DNA from: T3SED10-260 sp035363255
Lineage (GTDB): Bacteria > Caldisericota > Caldisericia > UBA6126
Reading direction: 5' to 3'
Length of the DNA: 64,000 bases
NCBI GenBank assembly: GCA_035363255.1
Contig: DAOSES010000007.1
Location: forward strand, 30,840 to 94,839
Below are positions 38,701 to 47,498 of the stretch, in pieces (within the stretch, counting starts at the first letter, position 1; each line of letters opens with the position of its first letter). The position numbers and the translations under genes were made by a program. Under the pieces are notes generated by a model. That model saw nothing but the letters and a program-made list of their open reading frames with translations, had not been told where the DNA came from and ran no database searches.

Positions 38701-41700
38701 AAGAATAAGCAGCAGACGACCCAGTTCCAACAGAAGATTCAGGAGCTCCAGTGAGCCAGCCATCTCCAGAACCCATAAGATGTTCACCATAGGGTGAACG
38801 CACCCCTCTGTCTTGCCAGATATAAACCAAAGCATCATTTGCATAACGAGTGTTTTGAATATTGGTATACTCTTTTACCGTGAGAGAAAACTCACTGTCT
38901 TTACCATATTCGATGCCTCCAGTCAAACGAGAAAACTCAAGTCCCTGGACAGGGATTCCTTCAATAGGCACATCGCAGCAGTCCACCAGGACAGATTTTC
39001 TCCCATCTGCGGTAGTGACTTCAATAGTGACTCGTCCATTGGATATGGGTATAAGTTCGTCGATCACAATCACTCGTGGAATCCCCTGGTAATTCAAGCG
39101 TTTTGTATAAGCGAGATATGAGTTGGAATTAGAGGGATAACTCACCTGTTCTCGCATTCCAGGATTGACGATATTGGTCCAATCAGCACCCAGAAGTTCA
39201 TACTCTTTATAATTGCTGGAGTCAATGGTAATTTCACCAGAATAATCGTAGCTTATGGGAATATTGCGTAATCCCCCAAAATTGCTATTACTGAGAGGAA
39301 AACTGGGAGTCATGAAAGGACCCCTGATATCAATACGAGCTATGCGTTTGCCAGGATCCTGAGCTTCAAAATGTATTATACCCCCATCACGAGAATCTCT
39401 TAGTACAAAATATATACCATAATCGCTCATGGGTAAAAATTCTGTACCCATCTTAACAAACATGTTTTCCCAACGAGCTGGATAAGCATTACGACCTTCA
39501 CGCTGAAGATTGCCAGCTCTTCCGGTATGTGTTTGTCCGCCAGGATAGGGTCGAAAGTCTCGAATTAAATGTCGAAGCACTGGATCGTAATCAGGTTTGA
39601 TTTGTTGATCGTAGGATGTTTTTGAAAAACGAAGTGCATGATCCACCACCACCAATTCACTGAAGGTAACATGCCCTGAACCACCTCCTGGGGGCTTTGG
39701 ATTTGGGGGAGGACTCGGGTCTTCCGGAGGTGGGGGTGGGGGTTGGGGATCAGATGCTTTCCAACCTACAGGTATCAAGCCACAGTAGTTTATTCCTGGG
39801 CCAGAGCTTGTAATGAAATAAGGAGGGTGAGTTATCGCTGAATTATAATCATAAAGAGCATTAGCAGAAAAAACTCTCACAACAAGATCTGAACTTTCCT
39901 CACGAGGAATAAGAGCTAAAGGTATTTCGCCTCCATCATTGCCTATCAAACCATGGCCATATGCAGTCACAAAAACCCATACCCCATCGGTTTCTATCCA
40001 ACCAAAACTACCATCAAAAACTCCGTAAGTATCTCCCTTTGTGAGACGACCTAATGGAGGCAAGCTCCCAGTAGTACAGACTGAACATTCTCTATCAGCA
40101 TCAGAGCAATCTTTATCTTCATATCGTGCATTGCTTAGTGGAACGCCATTAATAGAAGAAAAAGGTCCGATAACATCATCCTCCAAATCCAGAACTCCTA
40201 CCATACCTTTACCAGGAGTAGGATTAGGCTTGTCTTTCCACTGCCATACCAAATAGGAAGAATCTCGATTGACTTGAACTATATAACGATTGCTGACAGC
40301 ATCCATCGCTGTGAAAAAGTGACTAATCCCGGCGCCAGAAGCATTGTAATTAGCTACTATATTTCTGTTTGAAACCGAAGAGATTGCCATATTTGCAGGA
40401 TCGTTAATATCATTGGGGTTGTCTGCATCAAGCAGTTTGATGATTAAATTGGGATACCTGACACCAATATTACTTAAACAAGTAACGTTTAGTCGTCCTT
40501 TGATATCTTCTGGCTCTACTTTTAACAAATCAAGCATTTTACAGTCATATCGATTTTTATAGTCCTGCAATGCAGAATTAGTATCAATCTTCCAGTGCCC
40601 ATACTGCGCATCGGGAGGTTGATTTCCTACAGTGTTTTTGTCCAAATCCCGATACACTTCCAAGATCAGGGATTCTTGCTTTCCAAACGGTGAACAGCTT
40701 CCTTCATAGGGAGTATAAGTAAACACATGGACAGGAGTAGTTTCACGGATTTCCCTAATAAAATCGTTCCCTGAGGGAGTTTTCAGTACAACATAAGCTG
40801 TTTCTCCAGTGCTTAGTGGGGGAAGTATTCTAACTTCAATTGTAGAAGTTTGCTCTACTTTTAAAGGAGGACTAATTTTGGCCGATACTGAATAATGTCC
40901 AGGCAAAACTTCGATATCCATACAACGAAAATCGCCATTTTTGCCCATGGAGATACCAGTAACAGGATTTTCGTATATCCACAGATCACCAATCGAAATC
41001 TGGCTTCCACAAAGATAGGTTTTTCCACGATAATTGACATTGGTCAAACGGATGTCGCCGTTACTCACTTTAGCATCTTCGTCTGCATCCCAGTAAATAA
41101 AATCTTCCACTCCAAAGAGACCATCTTGATTAATATCAAAATACCTCTCTTTGCTTAGACTCAACAAAGGCAGTCCTATATCAGCATCTCCTTCAGATAC
41201 TACTGAACCTGGAGGATAATCAATAATCACTCCGCCAATATTTAAGCGAACATGGTTGATTCGACGATCCCCAGCAGAAACAATAGAGGTATCATCGATA
41301 TCTTCATAAATAGCAGAACCACAACCCAATCGATCCGAGTTATTGGCAGAATAGTATCTTACCAAGGGAGGAAGAGGAATCAAAGGTAGAAGAGCGTCCG
41401 TATCATTTTCACCATTCCTCATACCCAGGAATTCTTCTCCTGAGTTTCCGTTGGAGTAATCATCCGAGAGATTGTTGGCTCGAGTATTTCCAGGTCCGGC
41501 AATATTTGCATTGATGCCATTATCTTTCCAAATCTGCACACCTATATAGGAGCGATACTTGAGTCTAATGTTTTGAAAAGTGGTAGCAGGTGCAAAAAAC
41601 TTTGTACCCGTAGGATCAAGAACAGTACTTCGTTGGATGGATTGTGCATTTATCTGTAAATCTCCAAAAGGAGAATATAATCTGGCTGCCGTTGCTGAGG

Positions 41701-42445
41701 GTTGAACACCATACCACAAATCGGTCTCAACAGATAGATTGTAGGTACCGAGATTGCATGAAGCAAACAATACTTCAGATAGAATCAATACTTTACTTGA
41801 ATCAGAGCCCAGTTCTGAATAACCAATTTTAAACACTCTTCCTGAGAAGTTGCCTTGATAAGCTGGATAAGCTCCAATTCCCCCACGAGGAGAAAAAGGA
41901 TATTTTTTATCATGATCAAGATGAATATAGTCACCAGCAAGAAAGGGTCCAAGGGTATTATTGAAACCTGTCGGGTCTACCTTACGAGTATTTTGATCAC
42001 AGCGATCCGGAGGCAAACCTGATTCTCGTGCATCCTGAAATCTACCGTCCTGATCTATCCAGATCTGACCTGAATCGTCAAGTACTGCATGCCAATGATT
42101 GGAAAGCTGTGATTGACCTCCAGAGGGATTCACATCTAAATAAAACTCAGTGTAATATAGAGGCTTGGAGCTAGTGCCTTGATTGGCTGGTTTCGGCGCA
42201 TTGCTTCTTGGCATAGGATAAGAAGTATTTCCCCAAACTGCTTCATTGGCTCGTTGCCAGGGAAATATCTTACCTACTGCAAGATTGGATTGATCTCGAT
42301 TTTTACCGACTTGAACCCAACGCACTGCTACAAAAACTGCATTTTGTGGCGAAGCATTTGCTTGAACAAAATCCTTTGATTTAACAGCCAGTACCATAGT
42401 GCATATAAGCAAGATAGTTAGCGCTGTAGCTAATACTTTTTTCAT
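35795..42445 (-). CDS. Giant secreted protein (2216 residues) with calcium-loop motifs and two C-terminal stalk domains
   Basis: The largest gene in the window. Signal peptide about 1-28. I recognise no catalytic domain. Visible features: several DxNxDG-type calcium loops spread through the chain (about residues 450-475 DINQDGLFGVEDF and DADEDAKVSNGD; about 1252 DLNGDGKISFNDW; about 1318 DFNENNIIDDAE; about 1641 GDKNGDKKVDKQD); a polyproline linker (about 905-925); two glucodextranase-like repeats (about 1930-2085); and two stalk domains (about 2090-2212) with SRTMVPVRAIAEAFGAEVAW and SRTFVPIRFIAEAFGSLVEW. I start at ATG 42445 with AGGTGG upstream; the open frame begins at 42496, but the added residues would mask the signal peptide. 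It lies 95 bases after the exosortase operon and may be read through from it. Confidence 0.75.
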   Translation of the reverse strand: MKKVLATALTILLICTMVLAVKSKDFVQANASPQNAVFVAVRWVQVGKNRDQSNLAVGKIFPWQRANEAVWGNTSYPMPRSNAPKPANQGTSSKPLYYTEFYLDVNPSGGQSQLSNHWHAVLDDSGQIWIDQDGRFQDARESGLPPDRCDQNTRKVDPTGFNNTLGPFLAGDYIHLDHDKKYPFSPRGGIGAYPAYQGNFSGRVFKIGYSELGSDSSKVLILSEVLFASCNLGTYNLSVETDLWYGVQPSATAARLYSPFGDLQINAQSIQRSTVLDPTGTKFFAPATTFQNIRLKYRSYIGVQIWKDNGINANIAGPGNTRANNLSDDYSNGNSGEEFLGMRNGENDTDALLPLIPLPPLVRYYSANNSDRLGCGSAIYEDIDDTSIVSAGDRRINHVRLNIGGVIIDYPPGSVVSEGDADIGLPLLSLSKERYFDINQDGLFGVEDFIYWDADEDAKVSNGDIRLTNVNYRGKTYLCGSQISIGDLWIYENPVTGISMGKNGDFRCMDIEVLPGHYSVSAKISPPLKVEQTSTIEVRILPPLSTGETAYVVLKTPSGNDFIREIRETTPVHVFTYTPYEGSCSPFGKQESLILEVYRDLDKNTVGNQPPDAQYGHWKIDTNSALQDYKNRYDCKMLDLLKVEPEDIKGRLNVTCLSNIGVRYPNLIIKLLDADNPNDINDPANMAISSVSNRNIVANYNASGAGISHFFTAMDAVSNRYIVQVNRDSSYLVWQWKDKPNPTPGKGMVGVLDLEDDVIGPFSSINGVPLSNARYEDKDCSDADRECSVCTTGSLPPLGRLTKGDTYGVFDGSFGWIETDGVWVFVTAYGHGLIGNDGGEIPLALIPREESSDLVVRVFSANALYDYNSAITHPPYFITSSGPGINYCGLIPVGWKASDPQPPPPPPEDPSPPPNPKPPGGGSGHVTFSELVVVDHALRFSKTSYDQQIKPDYDPVLRHLIRDFRPYPGGQTHTGRAGNLQREGRNAYPARWENMFVKMGTEFLPMSDYGIYFVLRDSRDGGIIHFEAQDPGKRIARIDIRGPFMTPSFPLSNSNFGGLRNIPISYDYSGEITIDSSNYKEYELLGADWTNIVNPGMREQVSYPSNSNSYLAYTKRLNYQGIPRVIVIDELIPISNGRVTIEVTTADGRKSVLVDCCDVPIEGIPVQGLEFSRLTGGIEYGKDSEFSLTVKEYTNIQNTRYANDALVYIWQDRGVRSPYGEHLMGSGDGWLTGAPESSVGTGSSAAYSSRDDLNGDGKISFNDWETEIIGSYDLATNTWSGGMIDARTFQVNNGLFTFRLSEKNRCVVDMVGIDFNENNIIDDAEILPVILTAYKYGDDNNDRSFGPLYQSPVDSKLFSHEVYLSGQTIIPIGFSSGPKKDLIITTLPSKLTAGISPEQIFKGDPFTIIVKREDGTPVDLTQNGSLSVNETAALFFDDIPSPLPDYYWLRTDLHNSSSDGISNEKLFSASNLIQYDFSSAKQGIYRFKNFVVNDAGKIKLRVLTKDRRSFGSTEVSVEHPKITYTLQDMDKQEVTKPVIGGLYQVHAQLKGADGKNLVGSGLHFIPYITGMSDICREKPFYLAYSMEQVKSSDVYSLNKAYSTLFDKQKRTLNKPDWFGNGCLYNQTYDSFYLFGDKNGDKKVDKQDAYATTDGSVKFYLFASDAVQVGSLLGWNNLIHDAKLSDVAGGKPEDHGNSIPRRYRPDGTFALDWFGFSPSGITIHKPLYQITDLQGKKFTYTAFNPENPDLISGQENHLMITLDPDAKYMKGLAFYHQDKLLEKVFLKPGDRTLTLKLTPAMSGEGVIQVKGILDYSPYINETLETCQNLILFDVVQTARLEVVKGHYLYTDLRSEVVVQAFDAGNKPFQGDFVVIKGSNKEWKEELDAQGRASFTLSPEKAENLIVSLEKTKVSQNPIIKVWDSSIAPTLELDAYPPQTAEKEMIFTGWTWPGSHLLVEQKVIDLSPDGKFSVKVFLKEGLQVIEFKATHPKGLSTTVKAEVEAIWKGPEISVDPFSDDLSEINEYTVTGQVEPKDATVYVNEIKAEVLDGAFSARIPVEPGINRVLVRAVNAFSHETSLSLELKVYVKTLILLTIGRMAMVVNGKTVVLDAEPFIRSSRTMVPVRAIAEAFGAEVAWEAKSETVEIALEGMFISMQIGNSIAMVGSKVYRLDAPPIIHKSRTFVPIRFIAEAFGSLVEWDAKDQVVTIQRLSLPAK

Positions 42446-42517
42446 GCTTACCCACCTTTCTATTCTTTTTTCGTAAACATAAAAGAAATACAGCATGAGA
42501 AAGCTTAGGTTCAGAAA

Positions 42518-42543
42518 TAAAAAAAAGACTCAGTATGGTCTTA
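42518..42543 (-). terminator. Weak terminator candidate after the exosortase operon
   Basis: AAGAC and GTCTT (42525-42529 and 42538-42542) form a five-base-pair stem followed on the minus strand by eight T. The stem is short, so termination is likely partial. Confidence 0.35.
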
Positions 42544-43014
42544 AAAAAGCTTGGTTTTGGAGTTTTCTATAGAAAGAAGCCATGCAGCAAAAGGTAAGGC
42601 GACTCTTGCACTTGCTAAAAGAAAAATCGAAAAAACATAAATCAAGTAAAATGCTTGAAAACTATACCATTGCTCAAAAAACTTACCACAAACTTCCATC
42701 AGCACTATGAGTACAAGTACTTTCAGTATATACTTCCAGTACTTCATGATACTTGTTTTGTAGGTGCTAATCATTAAAGCAAGAAAAGGCAAAAAAGAGA
42801 AGTATTCTCCCTGAATGGATAGCTTTTGTGGTAAAGAAAACTCGGGATAAAAACCTACTAGTGCGAGTAGTTTGTGGCTTAACCAATAGCGAATAATAAC
42901 ATAATAAGGAGCCACAGGGTACCATATGAAAAACAAAACTGCCAGAACAATTGAAAATAATAAGACCAGGGTAACTTTTCTGTAAAAAGTATTATAGGTT
43001 TGTTTTGCTGACAT
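42541..43014 (-). CDS. Exosortase-associated membrane protein
   Basis: A 157-residue membrane protein with about four hydrophobic helices (about 12-32, 40-58, 75-95 and 105-145). I do not recognise a catalytic motif. The ATG at 43014 lies inside the last codons of the exosortase gene (23-base overlap), so the two are translationally coupled. The frame is open to 43071, but the added stretch fully overlaps the exosortase reading frame and has no ribosome site. Small membrane proteins encoded beside XrtH-type exosortases have been reported as an associated family; the match here is by position, size and topology, not by a motif I can verify. Confidence 0.6.
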   Translation of the reverse strand: MSAKQTYNTFYRKVTLVLLFSIVLAVLFFIWYPVAPYYVIIRYWLSHKLLALVGFYPEFSLPQKLSIQGEYFSFLPFLALMISTYKTSIMKYWKYILKVLVLIVLMEVCGKFFEQWYSFQAFYLIYVFSIFLLASARVALPFAAWLLSIENSKTKLF

Positions 43015-43531
43015 TCTTTTGTGTTTTTGGAGCTTGATACCAGGAATAAAAAATAAGAATAACAACAACAATCAAAAACAATTGCCAAAAATAGGTATGT
43101 AGAAAATCAAAAATGGGGGGGTATTCATAGGAAATCCAGTAAATTGAAACCAAACGTATCAGGTTGGTCAACCAGATAAGAGGAATACCAAGCAATAAGC
43201 CATACAGTTTTCTGTACCATCCCCTATCAGACGCAAGGACAGCTGAAATATACACGATGATGCCATAAATTCCAGTGCATTCATATATGATTTCCATGTT
43301 GATTCCACGGCTTGATAGGATAAAACATCCTTCCATGCTTACAGGTAATCCAATCCATTTGAGAACTGTGAATGTTGTGGTAGTAGTCAGCCAGCTTAAA
43401 GGTTGAGTAAAAAAAGAAGCATGGGTGATTATTTGCAAGGTGAAAAGATACACAAAAAACAAGACAAAAAAAAGAAGAAACGGACGGCTTTGGATTTCTC
43501 CCAGCCATCCGTTTCTTTTAGTTTTCTTCAA
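42992..43531 (-). CDS. Exosortase (XrtH-like), membrane transpeptidase for C-terminal sorting signals
   Basis: Exosortases cut proteins at a C-terminal PEP/IPTL-CTERM signal during export. The 179-residue multi-pass protein keeps the three invariant positions: Cys85 in YECTGIYG, Arg126 in NLIRLVSI and His145 in DFLHTYFWQ, each at a predicted membrane face. The small size fits the XrtH group, which is paired with IPTLxxWG-type signals, and the gene just upstream ends with TPSFDTWGM plus a helix and basic tail. The start is TTG at 43531 preceded by AAGGA; no in-frame ATG fits. It lies 30 bases after its presumed substrate gene. Confidence in the family is high and in the XrtH subgroup moderate. 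Confidence 0.86.
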   Translation of the reverse strand: MKKTKRNGWLGEIQSRPFLLFFVLFFVYLFTLQIITHASFFTQPLSWLTTTTTFTVLKWIGLPVSMEGCFILSSRGINMEIIYECTGIYGIIVYISAVLASDRGWYRKLYGLLLGIPLIWLTNLIRLVSIYWISYEYPPIFDFLHTYFWQLFLIVVVILIFYSWYQAPKTQKNVSKTNL

Positions 43532-43560
43532 AAATCATCCTTAAAAAACAAATAGAGTAG

Positions 43561-43662
43561 CTACTGAAGGTCGTAGCTTTCTCTTTTTCTTTTTTGAATG
43601 AACATGAACACAAAAAGACCGAGTAATAAGGCTAACATGCCCCATGTATCAAAGGAAGGTGT
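43561..43662 (-). other. C-terminal IPTL-CTERM-like sorting signal coding segment
   Basis: Encodes the last 33 residues: TPSFDTWGM (compare IPTLxxWG), then LALLLGLFVFMFI, then QKRKRESYDLQ. The motif-helix-basic order is that of exosortase substrates. The tail after the basic cluster is longer than usual. Confidence 0.75.
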
Positions 43663-46600
43663 TTTCATTTGATCAATCTGCTTATAAACCAACAAATCAG
43701 TATCTGCAGGGACAGTCATGGGATACAGATTGCCCCATTCGTCGGTACCCCAGGCATCTCCAACTACTAAAAAGCGGTAATAGCCAGGGAGGGTACCCGT
43801 ATCAGCAACAACTGCTTGAGGGCTAAGGGAAGGTGAACGCAAAGGAGTTGCATCGTTGGAAGCTACAAACTCGGAATAATTGGGTGGAACCTGGTTGTCA
43901 TAGGCTCGAATGAAGTAAACATAGGTAGTGCCTCGTTCGATACCCTGAGCATCATCATAATTGACTACATTAGGTCCAACATCTGCAATTTTGGTAGCTT
44001 TTTCGATATATTCGTTTGGTCCACGGTAAATTTCATACCCAGCAATGTCATGAGTGCCTTTAAAGGAAGGAGTCCAGGAAAGGTTGATCACAGAACTGCT
44101 TATTACTTTAGAATAGAAATTGGTGGGCTTGTCGGGTGCATATATGGATGAGAAAGTCTGTAAAATAAGATCAGCATAGGCTACAGGCTGTCCAAGGCTT
44201 AAGTTAACGGTAGATGGCGTCAGACTAACGAGCTGAACAGTATTGGGTAGATTTTCAATGTGGAGAGCCACGTCACCTACAAAATTGTCAATACTGGTGA
44301 CAGTAACAAGATATTGCACCGCGCCACCAGGAACGGCTTTGCCGATGACTGGCATGGTCTGAATCTGATATGTTGGTTGAGGAGGAAGGATCTGGACAGG
44401 TACTGTGATTTTCTGGGTTTCGACGCTAGAGAAAAAGAAGAGTTGAAATTTATAAGGACCAGGGGTTACATCTTTTTGAGTATGGAAGCAGAATTGGTAT
44501 TGAGTGCCCATGTTTTTGCGAGTAAATACTTCGACAATTGTATCGCTCATCTTGTTATTAATATAGGTACTATCTTTCCATTCAAAGCTGGTATTGTTGG
44601 GGGGTGGCGGAGCATCATTTGTCCAGAAAATACCTATAATTACATTGTCTTCAAAATCAAAGCGAGTCTCAATATTCACATCGAAACAAAAACTATCACC
44701 TGCACGAATCTGCTTGTTGGGAGGAAAGACAGAAGCGGTATAGCCTGGGGCAGGAGGTCTGACAGTAATTTTGAAGGGATACGGATTGATCAAGCCTGTT
44801 AATTCATCATAAATGTACAACACAGCATCAAAAGTACCCAAAGGTTGGGACATGGTGGTGCGGAAGGTTGGATTGATTGAATCTGTAGGAGTCAGTCGGT
44901 AAGAATACAACGAAGCATTAAATACGGGTTCACCTTGATTGTTCATTTTTTGTGAAAAGTACTTATTCTCGGGGTATTCATCACCAAAAGAATTTTTTGA
45001 AGGCAGATAAATCCCAGTTTGACCAGGAATCTGTATATTAAACTTCACACCATCCTGTCCAAACCCTCCCCTAGGTGTAAGGTAAAAGGTAATGTCTTTA
45101 GACTGACCCCGTTCAATAATCAGGGGATTTGGATCTGCAATAACACCTATACTTGGTTGAGCGTTGAATATTCGGAAACGACGACTTGAGTGACCTTCAC
45201 CAGCAGGTTTGTTGGCAGGAGTAGTGAACATAAAAACCAGACCTAGAGACGATATTTGAATATCGTAAGCGGTATAAATATTGTACTGAGAGCCAGTACC
45301 GCGATAGTGATTAATACTTGGGTCGTGATTCAAATTTGCATCATAGTAGTTCCATTCATCATCTTCAAGCTTGTAGAGCAAATCATCGCCAGGGGAGGGT
45401 GCTGGAAATTCTATTCTCTGAATAGTAACTTCGTTGGCACCAGGACCAGCAGTGTATTGGATTAGGCAGTCTCGGTTGACAAAATTATTAAAGTAGTAAG
45501 GACCCCAAGATGTTATATAAGGTGTATAGTCAGAGCCATACAAGAAGTATCTGGTAGATGAATTGGTAATAGCAGTATGAGTAGGAACATAGGGAGGAGA
45601 AGGAGGAATCTGAATGGGGAAAGTAGTATTTACATTACTGCCATTAATTGGGGTACGAGTGAATGTAGGTCTTCCAAACGTGGGTGCTGGAGCTAAGTTG
45701 CCCTCGGTGGAAAACAAACCCACCCAACTCTGAGCAGTGTACCAGGAACCTGCAGAGTGGCTGATATAAAGTTTGTCGTCTTCAAAACCGCCTCCCAACG
45801 CAGGTTTGGTGGTTTTCAATAATGCAGTGATAGCATTGTTGTTGCCAAACAAAGGATTGCCTGATCCGTTGCGAGAAGAAAAAGCTGGGTCAACCACGTT
45901 GCCACAAGAACGCCAGTTTCCGAAATACTGAGCCACATTTCGAACTCCTGACGTTTGGTTAACATAAACGCAGGGGTTGCCAAGATTATCGACTACGCGA
46001 TTGGTGCGACGAATCTTTGGTCCAGGGTAAGAACTACCAGGAACGCTATTGGCATTCTGGGCAAAACCACCATATAGGTACCCCTTATAGGCCTCGAGAG
46101 TGATAGGTATGGCGGTGCCAGGAGAAGCATAAGCATTAATGCGTTGTATTAAAATTCGATCGGGTTGGCCAGGATAGTTGGAATCCTGAATATATTGAAC
46201 TGTACATTCTTTGTCTTTAAACCATTGATTCCAATAATTAGTTTCTGCCCATGAATAGCGAAGAGTAGAAGTATAGTTCCAGGATTGATACAAGTACTGT
46301 GTATTCGTGTCAGTCCTTGCAGTATAAATTGTTCCCCCGATATCGATGGTGAAAGTAGTATGGGCAAAATACATCCAAGATTGAGTAAAGTAGGGAGGGA
46401 TACGAGTGCGACCTGTTGTAGGTTTTCCCACTGGAGGTGGAGTAGGAGGAAAGTTAGTATAGAAATTATCACCAGTAGTATTGGATTGATAGAATACCGA
46501 AGAACTATCTTGATGCCCATTCCAAGGAGAAGCATAAGTAGTTCGGTCGGTGCCGATAAACAAATGTCCCATCAAACTCTTGAAATAGAAAATGCCTGCG

Positions 46601-47466
46601 GGGGGGTTGTAAGCATAGTTGGAATAAGTACCTGATACCCATTTTTGAGTAAACACCAAGGGAGAATTAGAACTTACAACTTGGTTGAGGGTTCCATCAA
46701 AGGCATGGACAGTCATGACATAAGAAGCAGGATTTGAATTTGAAATGAGGCGGAAAGATAACAAGAACAACTTACCATTGTGAATGGCAAGATGAGCTTT
46801 AAAACCAATACCGTACTGGTAGTAACGATGATAATAAGCTGAACCCAAAGTATGATCGCCAGCGAAACTGCCAGTTTCTTCGTTGATCAAAGAATGCCAG
46901 GTGGCAGTAGAGCCATCACCATCATACCGGTAAAGATTTGGTCGATAGTTACTGTACCCAGCTACATTGAAAGTATCAGTGGATTTGGTGCTGTATAAGA
47001 GAAGTTTGCTGTTCCATCTACTTTTCTGGGGATTGTTGTCGGTGAACCATTGCTCTTTTACGACTTGAAATCCAACCTGAGAACCATACAAATCAGTGGG
47101 GGTGATATCATTCCAACTTTTTCCCTTGTCGACAGAGTGAAGTATAGCTGCTTTTGGGTTTCCAGAATACATACCAGTCGTAGGTATAGCCACGAACCAG
47201 TGAATATCCTTTTTTCCGCCTTCAGACATTGGCTTTTGCTCAACAAGCTCAGCGAATGGCGTATGCAAGCCGTATTGAGTTTGGTTGTCACCATACCAAG
47301 CAAATTGTCCTGCAGATAACGAACGATTGTTTGGGGTAATGTCAGTCCAAACACCGCTGGATACCAACGCCTGGGCTTTTGGAGGCGAATAAAGCTGCAA
47401 GAAAGAAATACTGCAAAGTAATACGGACACAAATATTGTAATTAACTTAAGAGATAGTCGTTTCAT
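43561..47466 (-). CDS. Secreted protein with Ig-like and fibronectin III domains and a C-terminal exosortase sorting signal
   Basis: 1301 residues. Signal peptide about 1-33. The N-terminal half has a BNR-type Asp-box (HSVDKGKSWNDITP, about residue 112) and is rich in Tyr, Asn and Trp, so it may form a propeller. At least three Ig-like repeats (about 790-1100) are related to those in the PQQ protein. A fibronectin type III domain (about 1112-1205) has YEIYRG and TYVYFIRAYD. The C terminus is PSFDTWGM, a 15-residue hydrophobic helix and QKRKRE: the tripartite shape of an IPTL/PEP-CTERM signal. GGGAGGG precedes the ATG at 47466. It is second in the operon and directly upstream of the exosortase. 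The ligand is unknown. Confidence 0.83.
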   Translation of the reverse strand: MKRLSLKLITIFVSVLLCSISFLQLYSPPKAQALVSSGVWTDITPNNRSLSAGQFAWYGDNQTQYGLHTPFAELVEQKPMSEGGKKDIHWFVAIPTTGMYSGNPKAAILHSVDKGKSWNDITPTDLYGSQVGFQVVKEQWFTDNNPQKSRWNSKLLLYSTKSTDTFNVAGYSNYRPNLYRYDGDGSTATWHSLINEETGSFAGDHTLGSAYYHRYYQYGIGFKAHLAIHNGKLFLLSFRLISNSNPASYVMTVHAFDGTLNQVVSSNSPLVFTQKWVSGTYSNYAYNPPAGIFYFKSLMGHLFIGTDRTTYASPWNGHQDSSSVFYQSNTTGDNFYTNFPPTPPPVGKPTTGRTRIPPYFTQSWMYFAHTTFTIDIGGTIYTARTDTNTQYLYQSWNYTSTLRYSWAETNYWNQWFKDKECTVQYIQDSNYPGQPDRILIQRINAYASPGTAIPITLEAYKGYLYGGFAQNANSVPGSSYPGPKIRRTNRVVDNLGNPCVYVNQTSGVRNVAQYFGNWRSCGNVVDPAFSSRNGSGNPLFGNNNAITALLKTTKPALGGGFEDDKLYISHSAGSWYTAQSWVGLFSTEGNLAPAPTFGRPTFTRTPINGSNVNTTFPIQIPPSPPYVPTHTAITNSSTRYFLYGSDYTPYITSWGPYYFNNFVNRDCLIQYTAGPGANEVTIQRIEFPAPSPGDDLLYKLEDDEWNYYDANLNHDPSINHYRGTGSQYNIYTAYDIQISSLGLVFMFTTPANKPAGEGHSSRRFRIFNAQPSIGVIADPNPLIIERGQSKDITFYLTPRGGFGQDGVKFNIQIPGQTGIYLPSKNSFGDEYPENKYFSQKMNNQGEPVFNASLYSYRLTPTDSINPTFRTTMSQPLGTFDAVLYIYDELTGLINPYPFKITVRPPAPGYTASVFPPNKQIRAGDSFCFDVNIETRFDFEDNVIIGIFWTNDAPPPPNNTSFEWKDSTYINNKMSDTIVEVFTRKNMGTQYQFCFHTQKDVTPGPYKFQLFFFSSVETQKITVPVQILPPQPTYQIQTMPVIGKAVPGGAVQYLVTVTSIDNFVGDVALHIENLPNTVQLVSLTPSTVNLSLGQPVAYADLILQTFSSIYAPDKPTNFYSKVISSSVINLSWTPSFKGTHDIAGYEIYRGPNEYIEKATKIADVGPNVVNYDDAQGIERGTTYVYFIRAYDNQVPPNYSEFVASNDATPLRSPSLSPQAVVADTGTLPGYYRFLVVGDAWGTDEWGNLYPMTVPADTDLLVYKQIDQMKTPSFDTWGMLALLLGLFVFMFIQKRKRESYDLQ

Positions 47467-47498
47467 TTATCCCTCCCACACCTGCTTATTTCTGTCAT

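Noticed and set aside
42446..42496. Longer N terminus for the 2216-residue protein
   Set aside because: The MKKVLATALTILLI signal peptide with a ribosome site begins at 42445; the extra residues would precede it.
44260..44802. 180-codon plus-strand frame inside the exosortase substrate
   Set aside because: No ribosome site or recognisable domain; the opposite frame codes for clear Ig-like repeats.
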